Shown piece after piece: positions 1-7,960 of a stretch of DNA of 64,000 nt; the first letter of the stretch is position 1, and the number at the start of each line of letters is the position of its first letter. Source of the stretch: [Clostridium] citroniae WAL-17108 (lineage in GTDB: Bacteria; Bacillota; Clostridia; Lachnospirales; Lachnospiraceae); NCBI RefSeq assembly GCF_000233455.1, contig NZ_JH376421.1, positions 451,681 to 515,680 on the forward strand. Reading direction: 5' to 3'. Made by a program: the position numbers and the translations under genes. The notes under the pieces were generated by a model. The model saw only the letters and a program-made list of their open reading frames with translations, made no database searches and was not told the DNA's origin.

Positions 1-579
1 AGGCTCATCACAGATCAGGATGTCCGGATCGCAGGCCAGCGCGATTGCGATGCCGACCCTCTGGCACATTCCTCCGGAAAGCTGATGAGGATATTGTTTA
101 AACCTCTTTTCCGGGTTTTTAATTCCAACCTCTTCCAGAAGCTTGATTGCCCGTGCTTTTGCTTCTTCCCGGCTCAGCTTATAGTGTTCCAGCATTCCTT
201 CCATGATCTGGTTTCCAATGGTCACGGTGGGATTAAGGGATGTCATGGAATCCTGAAATACCATGGAAATATGGCGTCCGCATATTTTGCTGCGTACATC
301 CCGTTCCGACATCTTCGCAATATCTACGGTCTGCTTCTGTCCGTTCTCATCCCACCAGCTGTAGTTGATGGAGCCATGGTCAATATGCTGATTATTACTG
401 ATAATACCCATAACGGCTTTCATGGTAACAGACTTCCCACTGCCGCTTTCCCCCACAATTGCCACTGTTTCCCCTCTGTACAGATCAAACCGCATTCCCC
501 GGATAGCCGTTGCCTTCCCATGCACCGTATCAAAGGAAATTTCCAGATCTCTAATTGATAAAACTCGTTCTCGTTCCAT
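1..579 (-). CDS. oppD: Oligopeptide/dipeptide ABC transporter ATP-binding protein OppD, partial
   Basis: This is the ATPase subunit of a peptide-class ABC importer, acting on the cytoplasmic face and powering the OppB/OppC channel. The 193 visible residues begin MERERVLSIRDLEIS. They include Walker A GESGSGKS (residues 43-50), the signature LSGGMCQR (from residue 167) and Walker B ending LICDEP exactly at the window edge. The C-terminal part, including the usual peptide-transporter extension, lies outside the window. The start at 579 is chosen because an AGGAGG lies about 10 bases upstream. It follows oppC after 14 bases on the same strand, so the order is oppB-oppC-oppD. Opp and Dpp systems cannot be separated by these motifs. 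Confidence 0.93.
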   Translation of the reverse strand, partial: MERERVLSIRDLEISFDTVHGKATAIRGMRFDLYRGETVAIVGESGSGKSVTMKAVMGIISNNQHIDHGSINYSWWDENGQKQTVDIAKMSERDVRSKICGRHISMVFQDSMTSLNPTVTIGNQIMEGMLEHYKLSREEAKARAIKLLEEVGIKNPEKRFKQYPHQLSGGMCQRVGIAIALACDPDILICDEP

Positions 580-593
580 CTTTTCATTTCCTC

Positions 594-1625
594 CTACATA
601 TCCTTCATGGTCGGATCAACCGCATCCCGCAGCCCGTCCGCAAACAGATTGAAGCTGATCATCAATATGGCCAGAACCGTAACCGGCGCAATTACCAGAT
701 ACGGATATGACAGGAATGAACCGTACCCGTCACTGACCAGGGACCCCAGGGATGCCATGGGAGCTCTTACTCCAAGACCAATATAGGAAAGATAAGACTC
801 CGTAAAGATGGCACTGGGGATGGAGAACATACTCATGGTAACTACCTGACCGAGAACATTCGGAACAATTTCTCCAAAAATTGTTTTGCGGTTATTGGTT
901 CCCAGGGTGTGGGAAGCCAGTACATATTCCTGGCTTTTCTGCTTCAGCATCTGCGCCCTTGCAACCCGGCTCATGGGAATCCAGCCGCTTACAAGAAGCG
1001 CCAGGATAATCGATGCAATTCCAGGTTCCAATACAAGCGCAAACAGCGTGACCAGAACCACCTGCGGAATCCCGTTCAATATTTCAACAAAACGCTGCAT
1101 CAGAAAATCCACCTTTTTTCCAAAATACCCGGAAATTAACCCGTAGCTCATTCCTATGGCCAGATCAATCACAACCGCAATCACCGCAATCAAAAGGGAG
1201 AGGCGGGTTCCGCTCCAGAGTCTTGTCCACAAATCCCTTCCCAGGGAATCTGTACCAAAATAATAATAAACATCATCCGGTATTCCCCGCTGTGCGTAAA
1301 CATCAACCCCGTCCTTTACACCATTGAAAATACCAAAATTCTCAAGTACCGGTATTCTGGGCGAGAGAGAATTATGTTCCAATATTACCTGATCATATGC
1401 CCTGGCAGATACGACCGGTGCAAACATTGCAAACAAAATAATTACCACAATCATGGCAAGTCCCACCATGGCACCTCTGTTATGAAGCATTTTTAAAGCC
1501 ACATCTTTTCCATATGAGGTATTCTCATATACTTCAGAAACCTCATGAAAATCAGAAGGATCTTTATGTACCAGTTTCAGTTTCTCCGCTGGAATATCCG
1601 GTATATTCATATTGATTTCCTGCAT
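594..1625 (-). CDS. oppC: Peptide ABC transporter permease OppC
   Basis: This is the second membrane subunit of the peptide importer, 343 residues. It has a cytoplasmic N-terminal tail of about 50 residues, one membrane helix (around 55-75), an external loop of about 60 residues and then the five-helix permease core. That order is typical of OppC/DppC, which are longer at the N-terminus than OppB. The EAA-type loop that contacts the ATPase is visible as the SHTLGTNNRKTIFGEIVPN stretch. The start codon overlaps the oppB stop by one base (1625), which indicates translational coupling, and a GGAGG lies about 9 bases upstream. The substrate is not predictable. Confidence 0.95.
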   Translation of the reverse strand: MQEINMNIPDIPAEKLKLVHKDPSDFHEVSEVYENTSYGKDVALKMLHNRGAMVGLAMIVVIILFAMFAPVVSARAYDQVILEHNSLSPRIPVLENFGIFNGVKDGVDVYAQRGIPDDVYYYFGTDSLGRDLWTRLWSGTRLSLLIAVIAVVIDLAIGMSYGLISGYFGKKVDFLMQRFVEILNGIPQVVLVTLFALVLEPGIASIILALLVSGWIPMSRVARAQMLKQKSQEYVLASHTLGTNNRKTIFGEIVPNVLGQVVTMSMFSIPSAIFTESYLSYIGLGVRAPMASLGSLVSDGYGSFLSYPYLVIAPVTVLAILMISFNLFADGLRDAVDPTMKDM

Positions 1626-2572
1626 TATGCTTTACCTCCAGACACGCGAATCCTCGGATCTATAAATCCGTATAATACATCAACCACCAGCATGATTACA
1701 ATATACAAAAAGCTGTAAACAAGTGCCACCGCCATGATCACATTGTAATCATTATTTTGTACACCGGAAAGCAGCATCTGTCCAAGTCCGGGAACTCCAA
1801 AAATCTGTTCTACAACAACACTTCCAGTAATCAGCCCAATCATCAGAGGAGATAATACAGTAATAATAGGAACCAGGGTATTTCGTAACGCATGCCGTAC
1901 AATCACTTTACGTTCATTAATTCCCTTGGCTTTTGCAAGAATAATGTAATCACTGCTCAGACATTCAATCATCTCCGACCTTGCATACCGTGCCATGGTT
2001 GCTATGATATAAGCAGATAACGATAAGGTTGGAAGGATACTGGAAAAGACCGGCTGATCGATCGCGAACCGAATGGGAAACCACCCCATTTTAAATGCAG
2101 CAAAAAATACCAGAAATAGTGCGAACACATAAGCAGGTACGCTGAATCCAATCACAGAACATACGGTTGCGACCGTATCGATCCAGGTATTTTTCTTCAG
2201 TGCTGCAATAATTCCTAGAACCAGTCCGATGACAACACCGATCAGCATGGCCTGAACACCCATACGTATTGTGATCGGTAATCGTGTGGCCATCATATTT
2301 GATACCGGCTGGTCAACGGCAATCACATAAGATATTCCAAAATCCCCGTGGAACAGATTCTTCAAATAAATCCAATACCGGACAAAAAATGGTTTGTCCA
2401 GACCATATTTATGTTCCAGAAGCGCCTTCTGCGCTTCATTCAGCTTTTCATTATTAAATGGCGATCCCGGCAACAGATCCATTAATAAGAAAAGCAAAAA
2501 AGTGATCGCCAGGAGCGTTACTGCTGCGATCAGTACACGCTTGACAATATATCTCCCCATATCTTTGCCCAT
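1625..2572 (-). CDS. oppB: Peptide ABC transporter permease OppB
   Basis: This is the first gene of the opp operon, 315 residues, with six predicted membrane helices. The family N-terminus (GRYIVKRVLIAAVTLLAITF) and the EAA loop (AKAKGINERKVIVRHALRN) are visible. It forms the translocation channel together with OppC. The start at 2572 has AAGGAGG seven bases upstream. A promoter candidate for the operon lies at 2660-2688. No substrate-binding protein (oppA) is seen in the window, so it must lie beyond the left edge or elsewhere. The divergent LysR gene at 2815 may control this operon. Confidence 0.95.
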   Translation of the reverse strand: MGKDMGRYIVKRVLIAAVTLLAITFLLFLLMDLLPGSPFNNEKLNEAQKALLEHKYGLDKPFFVRYWIYLKNLFHGDFGISYVIAVDQPVSNMMATRLPITIRMGVQAMLIGVVIGLVLGIIAALKKNTWIDTVATVCSVIGFSVPAYVFALFLVFFAAFKMGWFPIRFAIDQPVFSSILPTLSLSAYIIATMARYARSEMIECLSSDYIILAKAKGINERKVIVRHALRNTLVPIITVLSPLMIGLITGSVVVEQIFGVPGLGQMLLSGVQNNDYNVIMAVALVYSFLYIVIMLVVDVLYGFIDPRIRVSGGKA

Positions 2573-2659
2573 ATTCAGCCTCCTTGCTCCATTTCATTTT
2601 GTTTGACGGTAAAACACATTTTTATGCAATAAATACATTTTCCGTTCTTTTCTTTTGTT

Positions 2660-2688
2660 ATTATATATCACTTTTTACAATATGTAAA
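2660..2688 (-). promoter_or_regulatory. Predicted sigma-70 promoter of the opp operon
   Basis: Read on the minus strand, TTTACA (2688-2683), a 17-base spacer and a perfect TATAAT (2665-2660) lie about 90 bases upstream of oppB. The stretch is very AT-rich. The 240-base divergent region it shares with the LysR gene is where a LysR-type activator would be expected to bind. Confidence 0.7.
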
Positions 2689-2814
2689 ATTCATATATTT
2701 CTTATATTCCATTAATTTTTTTCATGTAATTTAGGTTATTCTATTGACACTCAGCATAATCCATGAAAGAATAATAGAGACATCATTATCATATAAAAAT
2801 AAGGAGAAGCTTCT

Positions 2815-3711
2815 ATGAATATCATTAAATACCGGTTACTGGTCAAAGCGATTGAATTAGGAAATCTGACAAAAGCAGCATCCGAGCTGGGATACACCCA
2901 ATCCGGAGCCAGTCACCAGATTAAGTCGGTGGAAGAAGAACTTGGGATTAAAATCTTACAGCGTGACCGTTCCGGTACCAAACTGACCACCGAAGGAAAA
3001 TTGCTTCTGCCTTATATCCGCGAAGCTATTTCATGTGAAGATAAAATCCTGGCTACCGCCAACTCCATTATCGGAATGCAGATTGGTTCCCTTAAGGTCG
3101 GTGCTTTTACCAGCGTATCCCTTGTGCTTCTGCCTATTATCATAGGTCAGTTTCATCAGCTTTATCCCAATGTGCAGATTGAAATGCTGACCGGCGAGGG
3201 AAGCTATCCTGAAATGGAACAGTTTCTTATAGATGGAATTGCTGACTGCAGCTTTGTCAGCGGCTCTAACGCTCAAGGGCTGAATCAAATCCATTTATTT
3301 GATGATTCCCTGTGCCTGGTACTTCCGCCTGACCATCCGCTGTCATCTTCTGATTCCCCCATAACGTTCCAACAGTTGAATGGGGTACCATTTTTAATGC
3401 CTACGGACGGAAGCAATACAGATATCCTTTATCTGTGTCATAAACACAATTTCAATCCTTCTGTGGCCTTTACCATGCACGATGATCTTGCTTTGTTAGC
3501 CATGGTTGAAAACGGCCTTGGCTGTACCGTCCTTCCCAAACTGATTCTAAACAATTACTCTCGTAGAGCAGCAATCAAATATCTGGAGGGTTATCCTACC
3601 CGTTCCATCTCCATTGCAACCCGTACTGATGAAGTGCTTTCCCCCATTGTCTCTACTTTTTTGGAATTAACCCAGACCATTATTCGTCAAAGGCCTGATC
3701 TAACCAATTAA
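2815..3711 (+). CDS. LysR-family transcriptional regulator
   Basis: A 298-residue LysR-type regulator. Residues 1-60 form the winged helix-turn-helix (KAIELGNLTKAASELGYTQ, then SGASHQIKSVEEELG). Residues from about 88 form the periplasmic-binding-protein-like effector domain (IGSLKVGAFTSVSLVLLPIIIGQF). The length is normal for the family. An AAGGAG lies about 9 bases upstream of the ATG. It is transcribed away from oppB across a 242-base gap. Divergent LysR genes usually regulate the neighbouring operon, so control of peptide uptake is inferred. The effector is unknown. Confidence 0.93.
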   Translation: MNIIKYRLLVKAIELGNLTKAASELGYTQSGASHQIKSVEEELGIKILQRDRSGTKLTTEGKLLLPYIREAISCEDKILATANSIIGMQIGSLKVGAFTSVSLVLLPIIIGQFHQLYPNVQIEMLTGEGSYPEMEQFLIDGIADCSFVSGSNAQGLNQIHLFDDSLCLVLPPDHPLSSSDSPITFQQLNGVPFLMPTDGSNTDILYLCHKHNFNPSVAFTMHDDLALLAMVENGLGCTVLPKLILNNYSRRAAIKYLEGYPTRSISIATRTDEVLSPIVSTFLELTQTIIRQRPDLTN

Positions 3712-3715
3712 AAAA

Positions 3716-3746
3716 GGATACCGCCTCCGTTAAAAACGCGGTATCC
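3716..3746 (-). terminator. Intrinsic terminator for the GH112 gene
   Basis: A nine-base perfect stem (GGATACCGC/GCGGTATCC) closes a 13-base loop. On the minus strand it is followed by TTTTTT, so it would stop transcription arriving from the GH112 gene that ends at 3891. On the plus strand the run of T is absent. Confidence 0.75.
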
Positions 3747-3890
3747 CTTGCATTGAGTTCCGGCAATCACAAGGTAGGGAACAGGCGCCGGGAAGGAAGT
3801 GCACACGGTTGCGTGATCCACGGTCACACCCTTAAACTGGCTGCGTTAAGGGACGCCATCCTGCTGCCCAATCAAAAGAATACATCCATA
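3747..3890. repeat. Structured intergenic segment, possible dispersed repeat
   Basis: Between the terminator and the GH112 stop is a 144-base segment rich in short dyads, for example CCCTTAA...TTAAGGG around 3830-3853. On the minus strand it holds an open stretch without a start codon, reading KGVTVDHATVCTSFPAPVPY and onward to a stop at the terminator. This reading is familiar to me from intergenic repeats of related clostridia, but I cannot confirm that here. It is annotated as a possible dispersed repeat, not as a gene. Confidence 0.35.
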
Positions 3891-6137
3891 TCAGATCGTA
3901 AACCAGCGTATTTCACAGGCATTTAGCTTTATTTCCCGTGCATTCCCCTGTCCATCGTACACCACGGTATCCTGAAGTGTACTGGAATTATTCACCACCG
4001 CATACCGTCCGGTCTGCGGGTAAGCGTGTACCTCACAGTACACGTTATCCCCGTACCATTTCTTCATGTCCTTCTCCCTGGACGCTGCATAGAACATGCT
4101 TCGCAGCAGGATCCTTGTATTCTCCCGGCTGTAAGGAAGCCCTGCCAGATACACACTGCGGCCTTTTCCGTAAGAGTGGGCACTCAGATGCACTTCATGG
4201 TTGGAATATTCCACAATTTCCGTGTCCGGGCCAAGGGCGTAGACGTTCTTCATACCTTCGCCGAAATCAATGGGTAATATCCTGTCCGCCGGGCCTGGTT
4301 TGCCGTCCTGCGAAACCGCCTGCCCGCCTGTGGGAACCCACTGCCCTGGCTGCCGGATCAGGTCCTCTGTGATAAAATGTCTCTCCGCCTGTTTCACATA
4401 GTACTTATCCGTGGAAAGGGAATATCCCAGTTCTTTGTCAACTCCCAGCACATCGGCCAACTGGAAGAAACGGCCTGCGTGATGAACCGCGCTGGGTTCG
4501 CCCACACCCACAAAACCGCCGCCCTCATGGACCCATCTGCGGATCGCGGCCACCAGCTTCCCATCCAGCCACTCATCCCCGCCGGACCAGGCCGTTCCCG
4601 CATCGCCTGCATTGATGATCACATCCACATCCTCCGGGATGCCCTGCTCCCTGATGTCGTCAAAGCTGATAAAGACCACATCCACACCGGCGCCGCTTAA
4701 TGCCTCCAGTATGCCGAAATACGTATAGGTCTGCTTATACCACAGCGCATGGGCTACCATGTAGGACTGCCAGGACCGCAGCCGTCCCCAGCTGTTAAGT
4801 ACGGCCGCCTTCAGCCCGCAGTAGGGTTTGCTTCCCCCGATATTCCCATATATCTCCCGGAATTCATCCGTTACCTTTTCAATATAATCCACAAAGGCGG
4901 GGAATTTATAAGCCAGGCTTAGATATCCTCCGTATCCAATGCGGTCCACCGGCTTGCGCATCAGGGCACGGCGGGCGCACAGCCAGTTCTCAACCGCTTC
5001 CGGGACAGGATCATTTCCCTCATAAAAGGTGTCGGGGAAAAAGTAGGGGAGGAACCGTCCTTCTGTATACTTCACGCCTGGAATATCGGAGATCAGGCGC
5101 AGGGTGGCTCCTCCGCCCACACTTCCCACCACCGCGTCCAGCCCTATTCCAGGAAAATATTTACCGTAAGGTTCCGTGCCGATCCAGTTGTCCCCCAGGA
5201 ACATCATGGCCTCCCGGCCTGCCTCATGGACCAGGCTGACCAGTTCCTTAGCCTTTCCGGCCACAAAGCGCTGGATAAAATCCATATAGTCCCTGTAATG
5301 TTTTGTGGGCACCCGGAATGTGGAATTGTAGTAACCGTTGTCCACAATATCCTCGGGACGCAGTCTGTAGCCATATTCCTGCTCAAACTCTTCCAGGGCC
5401 TTCACGGACACAGTGGCCCCGTATCCAAACCAATCCACGAACTTTTCCTTTGCATCACTGCCAAACACCAGGGTGAAATGATAAAAAAACGTGGTAAAGC
5501 GCACCACGTCCGTGTCAGGATTGTCCTTTAGCCACTGGATCAGATACTTCTTTGCAAATGCTCCGGAAGCTACCTGGCGCACGTCAAAGGGTATCTCATG
5601 TGGTTTATCTCCCCAATGGTTGGTGATGTGGTTGTACATCTGCGTGGGATCCCATATGGCATACACAAGAAAGGATACCGTATACTCATGAAAAGGCTCC
5701 GCCCGGAGGATGACCGCCGCCATGTCCCCATCCTCTGCGGACAGTTCCCAGCCCTCTGCCGGAACCGGCTCTCCTGTGGTCCTGTCCATAACCTCCCACC
5801 ATTTCTTCGGATCGTGATCCAGGTCAGGAACCACCTGCTGGTCAAAATATCCCTCCATAAACCGGATCCTTAACCCTGCCCCCGCCGCGGTATGCCGTCT
5901 GGACATAAGATAGAGCTGCTGGCATTCCTCCATGTGCTCCCCGGCAAACTCATTGTGCCCTCTGGCCACAAAATATGTGGTATATATCTTCGCATCCAGG
6001 GATTTGATCTCCTGGTCCAGTTTTGTGCCGTCACTGTCACGGATGGCATCCGCCCCCCAACGCTCCATTAATTCCTTTGTCTCCTCAAGAAAATGTGATT
6101 CGCTGGGCAGTGTCACCCTGCCTTTTGTCTTGGACAT
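3891..6137 (-). CDS. GH112 1,3-beta-galactosyl-N-acetylhexosamine phosphorylase (LNB/GNB phosphorylase family)
   Basis: A 748-residue cytoplasmic GH112 enzyme. The family splits beta-galactosides such as lacto-N-biose or galacto-N-biose with phosphate, giving galactose-1-phosphate plus the partner sugar. The catalytic acid is visible as Asp316 in FLGDNWIGTEPYGKYF, close to Asp313 of the bifidobacterial enzyme. The conserved GLDAVVGSVGGGATLRLISD and FLPYFFPDTF blocks follow. The ATG at 6137 is preferred because AGGAGG precedes it; an upstream in-frame start would add 24 unconserved residues. No signal peptide is seen, so the disaccharide must be imported. Some clostridial GH112 enzymes prefer galactosyl-rhamnose, so the exact substrate stays open. 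Confidence 0.92.
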   Translation of the reverse strand: MSKTKGRVTLPSESHFLEETKELMERWGADAIRDSDGTKLDQEIKSLDAKIYTTYFVARGHNEFAGEHMEECQQLYLMSRRHTAAGAGLRIRFMEGYFDQQVVPDLDHDPKKWWEVMDRTTGEPVPAEGWELSAEDGDMAAVILRAEPFHEYTVSFLVYAIWDPTQMYNHITNHWGDKPHEIPFDVRQVASGAFAKKYLIQWLKDNPDTDVVRFTTFFYHFTLVFGSDAKEKFVDWFGYGATVSVKALEEFEQEYGYRLRPEDIVDNGYYNSTFRVPTKHYRDYMDFIQRFVAGKAKELVSLVHEAGREAMMFLGDNWIGTEPYGKYFPGIGLDAVVGSVGGGATLRLISDIPGVKYTEGRFLPYFFPDTFYEGNDPVPEAVENWLCARRALMRKPVDRIGYGGYLSLAYKFPAFVDYIEKVTDEFREIYGNIGGSKPYCGLKAAVLNSWGRLRSWQSYMVAHALWYKQTYTYFGILEALSGAGVDVVFISFDDIREQGIPEDVDVIINAGDAGTAWSGGDEWLDGKLVAAIRRWVHEGGGFVGVGEPSAVHHAGRFFQLADVLGVDKELGYSLSTDKYYVKQAERHFITEDLIRQPGQWVPTGGQAVSQDGKPGPADRILPIDFGEGMKNVYALGPDTEIVEYSNHEVHLSAHSYGKGRSVYLAGLPYSRENTRILLRSMFYAASREKDMKKWYGDNVYCEVHAYPQTGRYAVVNNSSTLQDTVVYDGQGNAREIKLNACEIRWFTI

Positions 6138-6180
6138 ATAGTTCCTCCTTGTACACAGATGGTAATTGTTCAATAACCTC

Positions 6181-6209
6181 AGTATATACAAATCGGGAAA
6201 TTGGCACAA
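6181..6209 (-). promoter_or_regulatory. Predicted promoter of the GH112 gene
   Basis: On the minus strand TTGTGC (6209-6204), a 17-base spacer and TATACT (6186-6181) sit about 45 bases upstream of the chosen start. The promoter is divergent from the AraC-regulator promoter roughly 55 bases away, a layout in which an AraC protein can control both. Confidence 0.6.
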
Positions 6210-6264
6210 GATGGATCGGCTAATTATATTTGCACATTCTATTCTTTTATTTGCATTATCTTTC

Positions 6265-6292
6265 TTTACATGGAATATTTGTATGATACAAT
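6265..6292 (+). promoter_or_regulatory. Predicted promoter of the AraC-family gene
   Basis: TTTACA (6265-6270), a 16-base spacer and TACAAT (6287-6292) lie about 50 bases upstream of the AraC-family start codon. Confidence 0.6.
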
Positions 6293-6339
6293 AGAATCAA
6301 TGGGACAAGAGTAAACCCAATAAGAAGGGGGAAGGATTT

Positions 6340-7242
6340 ATGGCATATGAAAGTGTGCACCTGGAGGACAGCATCACCATAGAAAATATCATATCCATCC
6401 ACTATTTCCAGTATATGAGCGACTTTTCCTTTCCAGGGGAAAGCCATGATTTCTGGGAGCTGGTCTGTGTGGACCGTGGAGAAATAGACGCAATTGCCGA
6501 TGACCGGCGGCTGACGCTGAAAAAGGGCAGCATTTTGTTCCACAAGCCCAATGAATTCCACAACGTACTTACCAACGGCCTGGTATCGCCCAGTCTGGTG
6601 GTAATTGGATTTGACTGCCATTCCCCCTGCATGAAGGCATTTGAAAACCAGCTCATGACCATACAGGATACGGAAAAAGAGCTGCTGGCCCAGATCATCG
6701 TGGAGGCCCGCAACACCTTTGACGGCCGTCTGGATGATCCCTACCAGGAGAAACTGGTGTTTCTGAACCATCCTGTTTCTTTTGGGTCCGCACAGCTGAT
6801 CAGCCACTACCTGGAGCAGCTTATGATCCATTTGTACCGAAGGTATTTTTCCTATCCACTGCCCGTGCACTCCACGGACTTTCTGACCGCAAAGTCAGGA
6901 ACAGGCAGCGATACCTATAACCGGATCGTACGGTATATGGAGGAGCATATCAATGAGCAGCTCACCATTGATAAGATCTGTAAGGATAACCTGGTGGGGC
7001 GTTCCCAACTGCAAAAGCTGTTCCGGGATGCCCAGGGCTGCGGGGTGATTGAATTCTTCTCCATGATGAAGGTGGACACGGCCAAACAGATGATCCGTGA
7101 CCACCAGCTGAATTTTACGCAGATTTCAGATAAACTTGGATACACGTCCATTCACTACTTTTCCAGGCAGTTCAAAAAACTGACGACCATGACGCCATCG
7201 GAATACGCCACATCCATACAGCTGCTGTCGGAAAAGCCGTGA
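6340..7242 (+). CDS. AraC-family transcriptional regulator
   Basis: A 300-residue regulator. The N-terminal half is a cupin-like sugar-sensing domain (SHDFWELVCVDRGEIDAIADD, HKPNEFHNV). The C-terminal 100 residues carry two helix-turn-helix units, ending in the AraC signature region ISDKLGYTSIHYFSRQFKKL followed by TPSEYA. A GGGGGAAGG-type ribosome site precedes the ATG. It is divergent from the GH112 gene, so it most likely activates use of the galactoside that enzyme splits. That role is inferred from position. It ends 16 bases from the convergent gene at 7258. Confidence 0.92.
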   Translation: MAYESVHLEDSITIENIISIHYFQYMSDFSFPGESHDFWELVCVDRGEIDAIADDRRLTLKKGSILFHKPNEFHNVLTNGLVSPSLVVIGFDCHSPCMKAFENQLMTIQDTEKELLAQIIVEARNTFDGRLDDPYQEKLVFLNHPVSFGSAQLISHYLEQLMIHLYRRYFSYPLPVHSTDFLTAKSGTGSDTYNRIVRYMEEHINEQLTIDKICKDNLVGRSQLQKLFRDAQGCGVIEFFSMMKVDTAKQMIRDHQLNFTQISDKLGYTSIHYFSRQFKKLTTMTPSEYATSIQLLSEKP

Positions 7243-7257
7243 TACTGTAAGGCAGGT

Positions 7258-7674
7258 TCACGTCTTTTTAATAAAATCCGTCTTACATTTGGGGCAGTGG
7301 ATGCTGACTTTCCCATGCCCTCTGGGAATGCGGATCTTCTGACCGCAGTTTGGGCACTTAAAAATCCGGTATTTGCGCCCTTGTGTAAAACTGAATTTCA
7401 CTTTGCGCCAGTACTCAGTCACATAAAAACGCATCCTGAGAAACACCTGGTTTTCCTGATAACGCTTTCCCACGTTCTTTGAGAACATACGGAAATACAT
7501 GGTGATAAGCCCCACCAGTTCCAATGTGTCAAGGATCGTGGACGGGAGCGAAGCCCGCACAAACAAATTAATCACGATCAATACCAGAACTGCCCATACC
7601 ATAAACTGGCCCAGCTGGTCCATCCCGTACCTGCCTATCATAAAACGCTGAAATTTCTCTCTTAACCGGTTCAT
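7258..7674 (-). CDS. Small membrane protein with C-terminal zinc ribbon
   Basis: A 138-residue protein of unknown function. Two membrane helices (about residues 22-40 and 45-62) are followed by a basic stretch and a C-terminal zinc ribbon with two cysteine pairs, CPNC and CPKC. The ribbon should lie in the cytoplasm. Such proteins are common in Lachnospiraceae, but I know of no assigned role. It shares strand with the PIN-PhoH gene upstream, separated by about 260 bases that hold repeats, so co-transcription is doubtful. Confidence 0.75.
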   Translation of the reverse strand: MNRLREKFQRFMIGRYGMDQLGQFMVWAVLVLIVINLFVRASLPSTILDTLELVGLITMYFRMFSKNVGKRYQENQVFLRMRFYVTEYWRKVKFSFTQGRKYRIFKCPNCGQKIRIPRGHGKVSIHCPKCKTDFIKKT

Positions 7675-7694
7675 CCCTATCCATTTCCTTTCCC

Positions 7695-7784
7695 GCCGGC
7701 TGTCCTGGTGCCGGCTCTCTGCCGGTTTTGATGCCGGTCAACCGGCAGCCCTGATACCGGAGCTCTGCCTGTTCCGGTACCGGA
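7695..7784. repeat. Cluster of CCGG-centred dyads
   Basis: Eight CCGG cores occur within about 90 bases, several inside longer dyads (GCCGGTCAACCGGC, GTTCCGGTACCGGAC). The whole 260-base gap 7675-7937 is otherwise non-coding. It could fold into several alternative hairpins downstream of the phoH gene. No T-run follows, so it is not a standard terminator. Confidence 0.5.
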
Positions 7785-7906
7785 CGGCGCCACTAGGATC
7801 AGCCCTTCGCATGACAGTAACTATAACCTAATTTCCGCTTAAAATCAATGCGGCCGCGGGATTCTTAATGGTATTTTTAGAAACTGTGGCCGGGAGGCAT
7901 GCGTAC

Positions 7907-7960
7907 TCCCCACTGCATTCTCCCCACTGCATTCTCCTCACTGCATTCTCTTCACTGCAT
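7907..7960. repeat. 14-bp tandem repeat at the phoH stop codon
   Basis: The unit, read on the minus strand as AGAATGCAGTGRGG, is repeated three times with a degraded fourth copy. The phoH coding sequence ends inside the first copy (final residues RMQ). Because 14 is not a multiple of three, copy-number slippage would shift the reading frame and change the protein's C-terminus. Confidence 0.7.

Noticed and set aside
6256..6870. 204-codon open frame on the minus strand
   Set aside because: Antisense to the AraC-family gene, without ribosome site or domain.
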